Origin: Streptomyces sp. NBC_01214
GTDB taxonomy: Bacteria; Actinomycetota; Actinomycetes; Streptomycetales; Streptomycetaceae
Reading direction: 5' to 3'
NCBI RefSeq assembly: GCF_026340975.1
Contig: NZ_JAPEOS010000001.1
Coordinates: 1,076,501 to 1,140,500 of the forward strand
DNA: 64,000 bases
This document shows, piece by piece, positions 15,903 through 26,813 of the stretch. The notes under the pieces are model-generated. The model was not told the origin of the DNA and made no database searches. It worked only from the letters and a program-made list of their open reading frames with translations. Made by a program: the position numbers and the translations under genes. Each line of letters opens with the position of its first letter. Within the stretch, counting starts at the first letter, position 1.

Positions 15903-17231
15903 ATGACAGCTAGCGCACGCGCCATGGCCGAGGCCACCCCCGTCGACCGCGACCGGTACGTCGACCTGCTGCGCGTCGCCTCGCTCGGCACCGTCATCGC
16001 CGGACACTGGCTGATGGCCGCCGTCAGCGGCGACGGCATAGGGAACCTGCTCGCCCTCGTGCCCGCCCTCCAGGTGCTCACCTGGGGGCTGCAGATCATG
16101 CCGGTCTTCTTCTTCGTCGGCGGGTTCTCGCACGCCCTGTCCTACCGTTCCCTGGCCCGCCGCACCGACGGTCCCGTCTACGCCGCCTTCCTGCGGGCCC
16201 GGCTCCAGCGGCTGCTGCGCCCCACCCTCGTCTTCGTCCTGGTCTGGGCCGCGGCCGCGCTCGCCGTGCAGCTCGCCGGCCACGGCAGCGGAACGCTGAC
16301 CGGGGCCGCACTGCGGATCGTCACCCAGCCGCTGTGGTTCATCGGGATCTACCTCGCCATGGTCGCCTTCACCCCGCCGCTGCTGAAGCTGCACGAGCGC
16401 CACGGCTGGGCCGCCTTCGCCGCCCTGGCCGGGGCGGCCGCACTGGTCGACGTACTGCGCTTCGCGGTCGGCGTCCCCTACGTGGAGTTCCTGAACTTCG
16501 CCCTCGTCTGGCTCGCCGTCCACCAGCTCGGCTTCCTGCGCGCCGACGGCCGCATCCGCAGGCCCGCCGTCCTCGCTGCCGCGGGACTCGCCTCGGCCGC
16601 CCTGCTGGTGGCGTACGGCCCGTACCCGCTGTCCATGGTCGGGATGCCCGGCGAGAAGGTCTCCAACATGGCCCCGCCCACCCTCGCCCTGCTCTGCCAC
16701 GGCCTGTGGCTCGTCGGCGCCGTCCAGCTGGCGGCCGGGCCCGCCACCGCCTGGCTGCGCCGCCCGCTCGTCTGGCGCGGGGTGGTCGCGGCCAACGGCC
16801 TCGCCATGACCGCCTTCCTGTGGCACCTGACCGCCATGCTCGGCGCGTACGCGGCCCAGCTCGCCCTCGGCTTCGACCTGCCGGCCCCCGCAACGGCCGC
16901 CTGGTGGGCGCAGGTGCCGGTACGTATCCTGGCCGCGGCCGTGGTCACGGGCGGACTCGTCGCGCTGTTCCGCCGCTTCGAGGCGCCCCGGCCGAGCGCA
17001 CCGGCCCCCGCCCGGCGCACGGGCGGGCCCGTCGCCGCTCTCGGGATCACCCTGTGCCTGCTCGGCATCCTGGGCCTGTCCATGACCGGCCTCGGCGGCC
17101 TGCTCGACGGGCACAGCGCCACGCTGATCGCCCTGCCCGTCACCGCGCCGGCCGCGATCGCCATGGCACTGGGAGGCTGGTATCTCGTAGAACGGTCTGC
17201 CCCGGCCCGGAGGGTTAGGCTGAGGGGCTGA
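15903..17231 (+). CDS. Acyltransferase-3 family integral membrane protein
   Basis: A 442-residue polytopic protein of the acyltransferase-3 (OafA/YrhL) family, which moves acyl groups onto extracytoplasmic sugars, peptides or lipids. It opens with RDRYVDLLRVASLGTVIAGHW (the R-x10-H arrangement of the family's active-site region) and shows about ten hydrophobic spans, with RLQRLLRPTLVF and NGLAMTAFLWHLTAM further on. There is no C-terminal SGNH esterase domain. A possible leaderless start exists: TTGGGA (15869) and CACCGT (15891) with 6 nt to the ATG, although GGGGGA could also serve as ribosome-binding site. The acceptor molecule is unknown. Confidence 0.8.
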   Translation: MTASARAMAEATPVDRDRYVDLLRVASLGTVIAGHWLMAAVSGDGIGNLLALVPALQVLTWGLQIMPVFFFVGGFSHALSYRSLARRTDGPVYAAFLRARLQRLLRPTLVFVLVWAAAALAVQLAGHGSGTLTGAALRIVTQPLWFIGIYLAMVAFTPPLLKLHERHGWAAFAALAGAAALVDVLRFAVGVPYVEFLNFALVWLAVHQLGFLRADGRIRRPAVLAAAGLASAALLVAYGPYPLSMVGMPGEKVSNMAPPTLALLCHGLWLVGAVQLAAGPATAWLRRPLVWRGVVAANGLAMTAFLWHLTAMLGAYAAQLALGFDLPAPATAAWWAQVPVRILAAAVVTGGLVALFRRFEAPRPSAPAPARRTGGPVAALGITLCLLGILGLSMTGLGGLLDGHSATLIALPVTAPAAIAMALGGWYLVERSAPARRVRLRG

Positions 17232-17259
17232 TCCACACCCTTTCCCTGGAGCGCGTCTG

Positions 17260-19062
<1,803 letters not shown>

Positions 19063-19077
19063 GCGGGTCCGGTTCGG

Positions 19078-19131
19078 GTCAGTGATAGAAAGGTCATCCT
19101 CCTGACCTCCTGATGCCGAAAGCGTGCGCTG
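19078..19131 (+). promoter_or_regulatory. Leader/promoter block, copy 1 of a duplicated unit
   Basis: This 54-nt block (GTCAGTGATAGAAAGG at its start) is repeated with three or four changes and one extra base at 20957-21011, in front of the next paralogue. It contains a TGATAGAAA -10-like patch. The copy shows the duplication carried the regulatory region with it. Confidence 0.5.
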
Positions 19132-20763
19132 ATGACCGAGCTGCCCCAGCCGCCGAACCAGCCGCCGAACCAGCCGTCGACGCCTTCCGGTTACGGGCAC
19201 CTGCCCGGTCCGCCGCAGCAGGGGTACGGGTTCCCGCCGCAGGGTGAGAACCCGTACGCCCAGCAGCCCGCGCACCCGCCGCAGCCACCGACCGTGCCGC
19301 AGCAGTGGCCGGCGGGCCCGGGCGGCCCCGGTTCCGGTTCGGGCCCGGCGTCGCCGAAGAAGAACAGGCTGATCGTGCTGGTCGCCGCTGCGGTGGCCGC
19401 CGCGCTGGTCCTCGGGGGCGTCGGCTACGTGGCCCTCTCCGGCGGCGACGAGGATCCGGAGCCGGTCGCGCAGCAGCCCGCCGACGCCAAGCCCTCCGGC
19501 TCTCCCTCGGTGGACAAGGGCGACGGCAACGGTGACGGCGGCGGTCCGCAGATGGACCTCAACGCCGGCCGCAAGCAGGGCGAGGACAAGGTCCTCTGGC
19601 TCAAGACCACCAAGATCGACGGTCCCGGCATGGGCGTCGACGCCGCCGGCCAGTGGGTCATCGGCGACACCGTGGTCAAGACCCTCTGGAAGAACCTCAC
19701 CGGCTACTCCGTCACCGACGGCAAGGAGAAGTGGACACTCTCCTTCCCCGCGCAGATCTGCTCCGTCGCCCCGCAGACCACGGCCGAGGGCAGGACGGTC
19801 GTCATGTACCGCGACGGCGAGGGGGAGAACACCTCCTGCACCCAACTGCGCGTGGTCGACCTCAAGACGGGCAAGGAGGTCTGGTCGAAGGAGGTGCCCA
19901 AGGAGGGGTTCTTCGACATCTTCACCAGCCCCGCCCTGTCCATGATCGGGGACACCGTCACCGTCAGCCGCGGCGGCAACGCCAGCGCCTTCAAGATCAG
20001 CAACGGTGACAAGCTCTTCGCGAGCCCGGTGGGCGACGGCTGCAACCCGGACTCCTACGAGGCCGGCAACGGCAAGATGATCGCCCTGGCCACCTGCTCG
20101 GACGAGGACTCCACCGCCGAGGTGCACGGCATCGACCCCGTCACCGGCGCGAAGGGCTGGGCCTACCGGCTCCCCGCGAAGTTCAAGGTCACCAGCATCT
20201 ACTCGGTGAACCCGACCGTCATCGACATCGGCAACGAGCAGACCAAGCAGCGCTCCATCGTGGTCCTGGGGCCCGACGGGAAGCAGACCGCCACCCTCGC
20301 CGGCGAGGGCAGCTTCGCCGTCGGCTGCGGCGACACCGGCCTCTTCCGGTCCCTGGCGACGTGCCCCTCGGCCGTCGTCGACGGGAACACCCTCTACCTG
20401 CCCACCGCGGCGGGCACCGGCAAGGCCAACGAGATCGTCGCCTTCGACCTGACCACCGGCAAGGACAAGTGGCGCGTCCCGGCCGGGGGCACGCGCACCC
20501 TCACCCCGCTCAAGGCCGTGAACGGGCAACTGGTCGCCTACCGGAAGGCCGAGGAGGACCAGGGCGGCGAAGTCCTCTCCATCCCGGCCGCCGGTGGCAC
20601 CCCGACCGCGCTCCTGCGCCACCCCTCGGGCGCCGCGGCCCCGATCGAGAGGACCTTCCCCCTCCCGAAGCTGGACTACGTGGACGGACGGTTCATCATC
20701 TCCTCCACCCACCTGCGGGCCCAGGGCCAGGACGAGAAGCTCCTGATGGTCTTCGGCAAGTGA
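19132..20763 (+). CDS. Membrane-anchored PQQ-like beta-propeller protein, paralogue 1
   Basis: 543 residues: a Pro/Gln/Gly-rich cytoplasmic N-terminus (1-78), one membrane span (LIVLVAAAVAAALVLGGVGYV, about 79-99), an acidic Ser/Gly linker and an extracytoplasmic beta-propeller (about 145-543) with repeated blades such as GYSVTDGKEKWTLSFP, LKTGKEVWSKEV and LTTGKDKWRVPAG, the xTGKxxW signature of PQQ-like repeats. Nothing suggests PQQ binding or enzymatic activity; such proteins act as assembly or signalling scaffolds. Its first 100 residues are almost identical to those of the next gene. Role unknown. Confidence 0.85.
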   Translation: MTELPQPPNQPPNQPSTPSGYGHLPGPPQQGYGFPPQGENPYAQQPAHPPQPPTVPQQWPAGPGGPGSGSGPASPKKNRLIVLVAAAVAAALVLGGVGYVALSGGDEDPEPVAQQPADAKPSGSPSVDKGDGNGDGGGPQMDLNAGRKQGEDKVLWLKTTKIDGPGMGVDAAGQWVIGDTVVKTLWKNLTGYSVTDGKEKWTLSFPAQICSVAPQTTAEGRTVVMYRDGEGENTSCTQLRVVDLKTGKEVWSKEVPKEGFFDIFTSPALSMIGDTVTVSRGGNASAFKISNGDKLFASPVGDGCNPDSYEAGNGKMIALATCSDEDSTAEVHGIDPVTGAKGWAYRLPAKFKVTSIYSVNPTVIDIGNEQTKQRSIVVLGPDGKQTATLAGEGSFAVGCGDTGLFRSLATCPSAVVDGNTLYLPTAAGTGKANEIVAFDLTTGKDKWRVPAGGTRTLTPLKAVNGQLVAYRKAEEDQGGEVLSIPAAGGTPTALLRHPSGAAAPIERTFPLPKLDYVDGRFIISSTHLRAQGQDEKLLMVFGK

Positions 20764-20956
20764 CCGCGCGTCCGGGCCGGCGCGGGGCGCCGCGAACTCC
20801 ACCCGGACCGTGCGGATTTGGCGATGCACCGGGGCGGGACGGCCGAGCAGTCCTGGATTCCGTCGGACTTCGGGGGCAACTGGCCTGATCACGGCGGCGT
20901 CACGGGCCGGTCCTCCCTTGGGAACAGGGGGTGGACCGGCCCGATGTATGTGCGCT

Positions 20957-21011
20957 GTCAGTGATAGAAAGGTCATTCTCCCCGACCTCCTGATGCCGAA
21001 AGCGTGCGCTG
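20957..21011 (+). promoter_or_regulatory. Leader/promoter block, copy 2 of a duplicated unit
   Basis: A near-identical copy of 19078-19131, with changes near TCATTCTCCCCGACC and one inserted base. The preceding stretch 20764-20956 is GC-rich and shows no gene. Confidence 0.5.
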
Positions 21012-22652
21012 ATGACCGAGCTGCCCCAGCCGCCGAACCAGCCGCCGAACCAGCCGTCGACGCCTTCCGGTTACGGGCACCTGCCCGGTCCGCCGCAGCA
21101 GGGGTACGGGTTCCCGCCGCAGGGTGAGAACCCGTACGCCCAGCAGCCCGCGCACCCGCCGCAGCCACCGACCGTGCCGCAGCAGTGGCCGGCGGGCCCG
21201 GGCGGCCCCGGTTCCGGTTCGGGCCCGGCGTCGCCGAAGAAGAACAAGCTGATCGTGCTGGTCGCCGCTGCGGTGGCCGCCGCGCTGGTCCTCGGGGGCG
21301 TCGGCTACGTGGTCTTCTCCGGCGGCGACGAGGACGCGAAGCCGGTCGCGCAGCAGCCCGCCGATGCCAAGCCCTCCGGCTCTCCTTCGGTGGACAAGGG
21401 CGACGGCAAGGGTGACGGCGGCGGTTTCAGCGAAGATCTGCAGGCGGACTTCAACGCCGGCCGCAGGCAGGGCGAGGACAAGGTCCTCTGGCTCAAGACC
21501 ATCAAGGTCGACGGCCCCGGCGCCGGGGTGGCCAGCAAGGGCCAGTGGGTCTTCGGCGACACCGTCGCCAAGCCCGTCGGCAAGAAGATCACGGGCTATG
21601 CGGTCGCCGACGGCAAGGAGAAGTGGACGATCAACTTCCCCGAGCAGATCTGCGGTACGACGAACGGCAAGACCACCGACGACGGCAAGGCCGTCGTCAT
21701 GTACCGCAACGGCGAGTCGGACACCTCCGACTGCAACCAGATCCAGATGATCGACCTCAAGACGGGCAAGGCGGGCTGGTCGAAGGAAGTGGCCAAGGAG
21801 AGCGCCTTCGACGCGTTCCTCGACGCCGAACTGGCCATGACCGGGGACACCGTCACGGTCAACCGGCTCACCCGCGCCTCCGCCTTCCGGATCAGCACCG
21901 GCGAGAAGCTCTTCGGCAGCCCGGCCGAGGGCTGCGTGCCCGGCCGCTACGCCGCCGGCAGCGGCAAGCTGATCGGCATCGCCACCTGCTTCGACGCCGA
22001 CGGGACCGTCGAGATCCAGGACGCCGACCCGGTCACCGGCAAGAAGACCTGGACCAACCGCCTGCCCAAGGGCTGGGGGGTCAGCCGGGTCTACTCCCTC
22101 GACCCGATCGTCCTGCACCTCGGGAACGAGACCACGAAGGAGCGGCCCATCGTCGTTCTCGGCCCCGACGGCCAAAAGCGCGCCACGCTCTCCGCCGAGG
22201 GCAACTTCTCGATCCATTGCAGCTCGGCCCACGACGACTCCTTGCAGGGCTGCGCCACCGCCGTCGTCGACGCGGACACCCTTTACCTGCCCACCACGGT
22301 CGACCTCGGCGAGGCCAACGAGATCGTCGCCTTCGACCTGACCACAGGCAAGGCCAAGTGGCGCGTCCCGGCGGGCACAGCACGCACCATCGTCCCGCTC
22401 AAGGCCGCGAACGGGCAGCTGATCGCCTACCGCCAGGCCGAGATGGACCAGGGCGGTGAGGTCCTCTCGATCCCGGCCGCCGGGGGCACCCCCACCGTGC
22501 TCCTGCGCCACCCGTCGGGCCCCTCCGCCCCGATCGAGAGCACCTTCTTTTCCCCGAAGATCGATTACGTGGACGGGCGTTTCTTCATCTCCACGTTCCG
22601 ACTGATGGCCCAAGGCACGGAGGAGAAGCTCCTGATGGCCTTCGGCAAGTGA
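21012..22652 (+). CDS. Membrane-anchored PQQ-like beta-propeller protein, paralogue 2
   Basis: 546 residues with the same layout as paralogue 1: Pro-rich tail, membrane span at about 79-99 and propeller with blades such as GYAVADGKEKWTINFP, LKTGKAGWSKEV and LTTGKAKWRVPAG. The first 100 residues differ from paralogue 1 by only three or so substitutions (R/K at 79, then AL/VF after the membrane span), and the DNA is as similar, while the propeller has diverged widely. That contrast points to gene conversion or a recent partial duplication. It has its own copy of the leader block. Followed closely (43 nt) by paralogue 3. Confidence 0.85.
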   Translation: MTELPQPPNQPPNQPSTPSGYGHLPGPPQQGYGFPPQGENPYAQQPAHPPQPPTVPQQWPAGPGGPGSGSGPASPKKNKLIVLVAAAVAAALVLGGVGYVVFSGGDEDAKPVAQQPADAKPSGSPSVDKGDGKGDGGGFSEDLQADFNAGRRQGEDKVLWLKTIKVDGPGAGVASKGQWVFGDTVAKPVGKKITGYAVADGKEKWTINFPEQICGTTNGKTTDDGKAVVMYRNGESDTSDCNQIQMIDLKTGKAGWSKEVAKESAFDAFLDAELAMTGDTVTVNRLTRASAFRISTGEKLFGSPAEGCVPGRYAAGSGKLIGIATCFDADGTVEIQDADPVTGKKTWTNRLPKGWGVSRVYSLDPIVLHLGNETTKERPIVVLGPDGQKRATLSAEGNFSIHCSSAHDDSLQGCATAVVDADTLYLPTTVDLGEANEIVAFDLTTGKAKWRVPAGTARTIVPLKAANGQLIAYRQAEMDQGGEVLSIPAAGGTPTVLLRHPSGPSAPIESTFFSPKIDYVDGRFFISTFRLMAQGTEEKLLMAFGK

Positions 22653-22695
22653 GAACGCGTCCGAGCAGCCGCCCACCGAGAGGCAACAGCAACCG

Positions 22696-24405
22696 ATGAG
22701 TATCCCGCCGCCCCCCAGCCAGCCGCCGTCCGGCGGCTTCGGCGCGCCGCAGGACCCGCCGCCGGGCGGGTTCGGCGCGCCCGTGCCGCCGTCCGGACCG
22801 GCCGCGCCGCAGGCCGGGCCCCCGCAGCAGCAACCGCCGGCCGTGCAGCCCGCGTACGGGTACCCGCAGACCGGGCCGGGCTACGGCTACCCGCAGCAGC
22901 CCGGCACCCCGTCGCCGTACGGGGCCCCCGGCGCCCCCGTGCCCGCCCCGCAGCCCCCGGCCCCGGCCGGCGGCAACGCCAAGCGCACCCAGCTGACGAT
23001 CGTCGGCGCGGCCGTCCTGGCCATCGCCCTCATCGTCGGCGGCGGCCTCTGGTACACCTCCGGCGACGGTGGCGGGAACGAGGCCGACGCCAACCCGAGC
23101 GCCTCTCCGGGCAACGACAAGGCCCAGGACTACGTGCCCGGCACCGAGAAGGTGCCCGGCAACCCGAAGTCGAAGCCGCTGCTCAACCTGCCGAGCCCGG
23201 TCCCCACCGACGTCGCCTCCGTCGCCGGCTCCTGGCTGACCGACTCCACCTTCGTCAAGTCCGACCTGGGGAAGGTCGTCGGCTACAACCTCGTCGACGG
23301 CGGCAAGAAGTGGGAGCTGCCCTTGCCCGGCGAGCTCTGCGAAGCGACCACGCACGTCAGCGAGAACAAGACGGCGGTCATCTTCAAGCCCACCCAGCCG
23401 ACGCCCGAGAACAGGGCCGTCCCGTGTTCCGAGGTCGGCGTCATCGACCTGGAGAGCGGCAAGCTCGTCTGGTCCGGCAACGCCAAGAGCGCCACCGGCG
23501 GCGACAAGCCCGTCGCGTTCTCCAACGTCACCCTCAGCGGCAAGACGGTCGCCGCGGCCGGCGTCTCCGGGGGCGGCGCCGCCTGGAACCTCACCGACGG
23601 CAAGTCCCTGTGGCTGCCCAAGGTCGACGCAGAAGGCTGCCGTGACATCGGCTACGGCGGTGGCGAGGCCCTCGCCGCCATCCGCAAGTGCGGCCAGAGC
23701 CCCAACTACACGCTGTACGGGCAGCTCCTCGACCCCGCCACCGGCGCGCCCACGGCCTCGTACAAGCTCTCCCAGGGCATCGAGGACGCGAACATCGTCG
23801 CCACCAAGCCCCTGATCGTGGCGGCCGACGTCGGCAAGACCGCGAAGAACGGCACGAGGATCAGCGACCTCTTCGTCGTCGACCCCAAGGGCGAGCTGAA
23901 GGCCCGCATCCCGCTCGCCTCCGGAGACTTCGGCGCCAAGTGCGGATCCGAGGTCGAGAAGTGCTCGAACATGGTGGTCGGCAACGGCAGGCTCTACCTG
24001 CCGTCGTACGAGCACCAGGGCCAGGCCTCCGCCAGCCGCACCAACGAGCTGCTCTCCTTCGACCTGGAGACCGGCAAGCAGACCACCGACCGCGCCGACG
24101 CGGGCGAGCGGTTCACGATGTCCCCGCTGCGCATGGACGGGTCGAACATCATCGCCTACAAGTTCCCCCCGTACGACAAGGGCGGTCAGATCGTCAGCAT
24201 TGACAGCAGGACGATGAAGGAGACCGTCCTCATGGCGAACCCGGACGACAAGGCGAGCCACCGCATCGAGACCGGCTACTCGTTCGATCACTCCGAGTAC
24301 CGTTTCCGCAACGGCAAGTTCTTCATCTCGCGCACGATCGCCGCCAAGCCGTGGGGGGAGAAGGCCGACCCGGAGTACCTCTTCGCCTCCTTCACCGCGA
24401 GCTGA
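22696..24405 (+). CDS. Membrane-anchored PQQ-like beta-propeller protein, paralogue 3
   Basis: 569 residues. The N-terminal tail is again Pro/Gly/Gln-rich but of different sequence (SIPPPPSQPPSGGFGAPQ), with repeated GYGYPQ units. The membrane span is about residues 98-116 (LTIVGAAVLAIALIVGGGLWY). The propeller has blades such as GYNLVDGGKKWELPLP, LESGKLVWSG and LETGKQTTDRAD. It is the most diverged of the three and probably an older duplicate. It sits in the same transcription unit as paralogue 2 and is followed by a strong terminator. Confidence 0.85.
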   Translation: MSIPPPPSQPPSGGFGAPQDPPPGGFGAPVPPSGPAAPQAGPPQQQPPAVQPAYGYPQTGPGYGYPQQPGTPSPYGAPGAPVPAPQPPAPAGGNAKRTQLTIVGAAVLAIALIVGGGLWYTSGDGGGNEADANPSASPGNDKAQDYVPGTEKVPGNPKSKPLLNLPSPVPTDVASVAGSWLTDSTFVKSDLGKVVGYNLVDGGKKWELPLPGELCEATTHVSENKTAVIFKPTQPTPENRAVPCSEVGVIDLESGKLVWSGNAKSATGGDKPVAFSNVTLSGKTVAAAGVSGGGAAWNLTDGKSLWLPKVDAEGCRDIGYGGGEALAAIRKCGQSPNYTLYGQLLDPATGAPTASYKLSQGIEDANIVATKPLIVAADVGKTAKNGTRISDLFVVDPKGELKARIPLASGDFGAKCGSEVEKCSNMVVGNGRLYLPSYEHQGQASASRTNELLSFDLETGKQTTDRADAGERFTMSPLRMDGSNIIAYKFPPYDKGGQIVSIDSRTMKETVLMANPDDKASHRIETGYSFDHSEYRFRNGKFFISRTIAAKPWGEKADPEYLFASFTAS

Positions 24406-24438
24406 CGGGGCCGCGCCGATCCCGCACGGCACCGCCGA

Positions 24439-24472
24439 AAGCCCCCGAACGGTCCGCACCGATCGGGGGCTT
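24439..24472 (+). terminator. Terminator after the beta-propeller cluster
   Basis: AAGCCCCCGA (24439-24448) pairs with TCGGGGGCTT (24463-24472) across a 14-nt loop. Confidence 0.75.
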
Positions 24473-24547
24473 CTGCGCGGTATCCCCCTCGCACCGTCGA
24501 ACAAGCGTGTAGCTTGCCGGGTCAGAAGGGTGGGGGGTGCTTCCTCA

Positions 24548-25240
24548 ATGGGCGTACGGGTCGTGGTGGTCGACGAGCACCGGCTGCTGGCCGAGGCGCT
24601 CGCCTCTGCCCTGAAGCTGCGCGGGCACCGGGTACTGGCTGCCGCAGCGCCGGCGGCGGGCGCCGCCGAGCTGGTCATCAGCCGCGCTCCGGAGGTCTGC
24701 CTGCTCGGCACCGCCACCCCCGCCGAGCCCGGGATCTTCGAGCCCGTCGTCCGCATCAAGCGGGAGCGTCCGCAGATCGCCGTGGTCGTCCTGGGCCCGG
24801 TGCCCAGCCCGCGCGGGATCGCGGCGGCCTTCGCCGCCGGCGCCTCGGGGTACGTGCGCCAGGACGAGCGCATCGAGGGCGTGGAGCGGGCCCTGGCCAA
24901 GGCCAGGGCGGGGGAGGTGGCGATCGCCCCGCAACTGCTCCAGGGGGCCTTCGCCGAGCTGCTGAACCCCGCCGCCCAGCCCGACGACGAGGGGAGCCGG
25001 CTGCTGCGGCTGCTCACCCCGCGCGAGGTGGAGGTGCTCGTCCGGGTCGCCGAGGGCGAGGACACCCGGCTGATCGCCGCGGGCATGGAGATCGCCCCGA
25101 GCACCGCCCGTACGCACGTGCAGCGGGTGCTGATGAAGCTGGGCGTGGGGTCGAGGCTGGAGGCGGCGGCGCTGGCCGCCCGCACCGGTCTGCTGGACCG
25201 GGCGCTGCCCACGCTGCCGTCCGCCGCCGCGCACGGCTGA
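24548..25240 (+). CDS. Atypical NarL/LuxR-family response regulator lacking the phosphoacceptor Asp
   Basis: 230 residues: a receiver-like domain (1-120) and a LuxR-type HTH (about 152-215, LTPREVEVLVRVAEGEDTRLIAAGMEIAPSTARTHVQRVLMKLG). The receiver is degenerate: the acidic start reads VVVDEHRLL, the site of the phosphorylated Asp is Gly54 (EVCLLGTATP) and the conserved Lys is Arg (GYVRQD). It should therefore not be phosphorylated in the usual way and may respond to a ligand, a partner or its abundance. No kinase gene is adjacent. ATG 24548 is chosen over GTG 24530; a TAGCTT -10-like hexamer is at 24511-24516. Confidence 0.85.
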   Translation: MGVRVVVVDEHRLLAEALASALKLRGHRVLAAAAPAAGAAELVISRAPEVCLLGTATPAEPGIFEPVVRIKRERPQIAVVVLGPVPSPRGIAAAFAAGASGYVRQDERIEGVERALAKARAGEVAIAPQLLQGAFAELLNPAAQPDDEGSRLLRLLTPREVEVLVRVAEGEDTRLIAAGMEIAPSTARTHVQRVLMKLGVGSRLEAAALAARTGLLDRALPTLPSAAAHG

Positions 25241-25353
25241 CGTACCGGCCGGGGCGGGGCCCCCGATTTCCCCGTGGGCGCGGAATCGGGTAAGCCAGTG
25301 TCCACGCACGCGCACGTACCCGCGCGTGCTCCCGCGCGAGAGGCAGTAGGCGA

Positions 25354-26313
25354 GTGAGCAAGTACCTGGTAACCGGTGGCGCAGGATACGTCGGCAGCGT
25401 GGTCGCGGCCCACCTTCTGGAGGCCGGCCACGAGGTCACCGTCCTCGACGACCTGAGCACGGGCTTCCGCGTGGGGGTCCCGGAGGGCGCCACCTTCATC
25501 GAGGGCCGGATCCAGGACGCGGCCCGGTACGTGGACGGCTCCTACGAGGCGGTGCTGCACTTCGCGGCCTCCTCGCAGGTCGGCGAGTCCGTGGTGAACC
25601 CGGGCAAGTACTGGGAGAACAACGTCGGCGGGACGCTGGCCCTGCTGGCCGCGATGCGCGGGGCGGGCGTGCGCAAGCTGGTGTTCTCCTCCACCGCCGC
25701 CACCTACGGGGAGCCGACGGAGGGCCTGCTGACGGAGGCCTCGGTGACCGCGCCGACCAACCCGTACGGCGCCTCGAAGCTGGCCGTCGACCACATGATC
25801 GCGGGGGAGTGCGTGGCGCACGGCCTGGCCGCGGTGTCCCTGCGCTACTTCAACGTGGCGGGCGCCTACGGGCAGTTCGGTGAGCGCCACACCCCCGAGA
25901 CGCACCTGATCCCGCTGGTCCTCCAGGTCGCGCTGGGCGAGCGCGAGTCGATCTCGGTGTTCGGCGAGGACTACCCGACCCCGGACGGCACCTGCGTGCG
26001 CGACTACATCCACGTCGCCGACCTCGCGGAGGCCCACCTGGCCGCCCTGCGGGCCGCCACCGGCGGGGAGCACCTGATCTGCAACCTGGGCAACGGCAAC
26101 GGGTTCTCGGTCCGCGAGGTCGTCGAGACCGTCCGCAAGGTCACCGGCCGGGAGATCCCCGAGGTGGTCGCCCCGCGCCGGGCCGGCGACCCGGCGATGC
26201 TCGTCGCCTCAGCGCGCACGGCCCACGAGCGCCTCGGCTGGACCCCGAGCCGCCCGGACCTCACGGGGATCATCACGGACGCGTGGAACTTCGCGCGTAC
26301 GCACACCTCCTGA
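25354..26313 (+). CDS. galE: UDP-glucose 4-epimerase
   Basis: A 319-residue extended short-chain dehydrogenase. It interconverts UDP-glucose and UDP-galactose with bound NAD. The Rossmann motif is TGGAGYVGS at the N-terminus, the catalytic Ser-Tyr-Lys is in [10 protein letters not shown] and [11 protein letters not shown] (YxxxK), and YFNVAGA and [17 protein letters not shown] are typical GalE segments. It lies alone between two NarL-type regulators, not in a gal operon, so a constitutive cell-envelope role rather than galactose catabolism is likely. GTG start; ribosome-binding site weak (GAGAGGCAG). Confidence 0.92.
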   Translation: MSKYLVTGGAGYVGSVVAAHLLEAGHEVTVLDDLSTGFRVGVPEGATFIEGRIQDAARYVDGSYEAVLHFAASSQVGESVVNPGKYWENNVGGTLALLAAMRGAGVRKLVFSSTAATYGEPTEGLLTEASVTAPTNPYGASKLAVDHMIAGECVAHGLAAVSLRYFNVAGAYGQFGERHTPETHLIPLVLQVALGERESISVFGEDYPTPDGTCVRDYIHVADLAEAHLAALRAATGGEHLICNLGNGNGFSVREVVETVRKVTGREIPEVVAPRRAGDPAMLVASARTAHERLGWTPSRPDLTGIITDAWNFARTHTS

Positions 26314-26327
26314 ACCTCCCGGGCCTC

Positions 26328-26401
26328 GGGGGAGGTCCGGACTCCGTCCGGACCTCCCCCGGTCCTGCGCGCCCCCCGCACCCCGATCGGTGCGGGGGGC
26401 G
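26328..26401 (+). terminator. Tandem terminators after galE
   Basis: Two perfect hairpins in a row: a 14-bp stem (26328-26341 with 26347-26360, loop CTCCG) and a 13-bp stem (26370-26382 with 26389-26401, loop CCGATC). Downstream, 26402-26813 contains no gene; it includes an AT-richer patch around 26520-26615 that could hold the promoter of the next gene. Confidence 0.8.
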
Positions 26402-26813
26402 TGTGCGTGTCGGGTGTGCGCTGCGGACGGGCGCCGTGCGCGGGCGCGCGGCGTGCACACGCCGGGTGAAATGCCCCCCGTGCAACTGCCCGCGGCACAC
26501 GCCGGTACCGACGCCGCCATCAGGACCTTTGCGACAGGCGATTTTCAGCCACCATGGAAGGGGTTGGGAACGCCCGCGCCGGAAAATCCCTGGGAAAACT
26601 TCTGCTATTCGGCCAACCGTCGGACGCCCCCGGCCCTACGCTGATGCGTGACACCGGTGGGGGCCGGTGTTGATTCAGGGGTCGAGACAAGTCGGGTACG
26701 TCGTCCGGTCCGGGGTAATGCAGATATGTCACGGCGGCGGCCGGGGCAGCTGCGGATCACCCGGTCCGGGCGCCGTACCCGCCGTCGTCCGTTCCCCTAC
26801 CCTTGGGGGTTTT

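Noticed and set aside
26667..26813. Upstream extension of the second NarL-type regulator
   Set aside because: The extra 49 residues are Gly/Pro/Cys-rich with no receiver similarity; the domain starts at GTG 26814 with a purine-rich ribosome-binding site.
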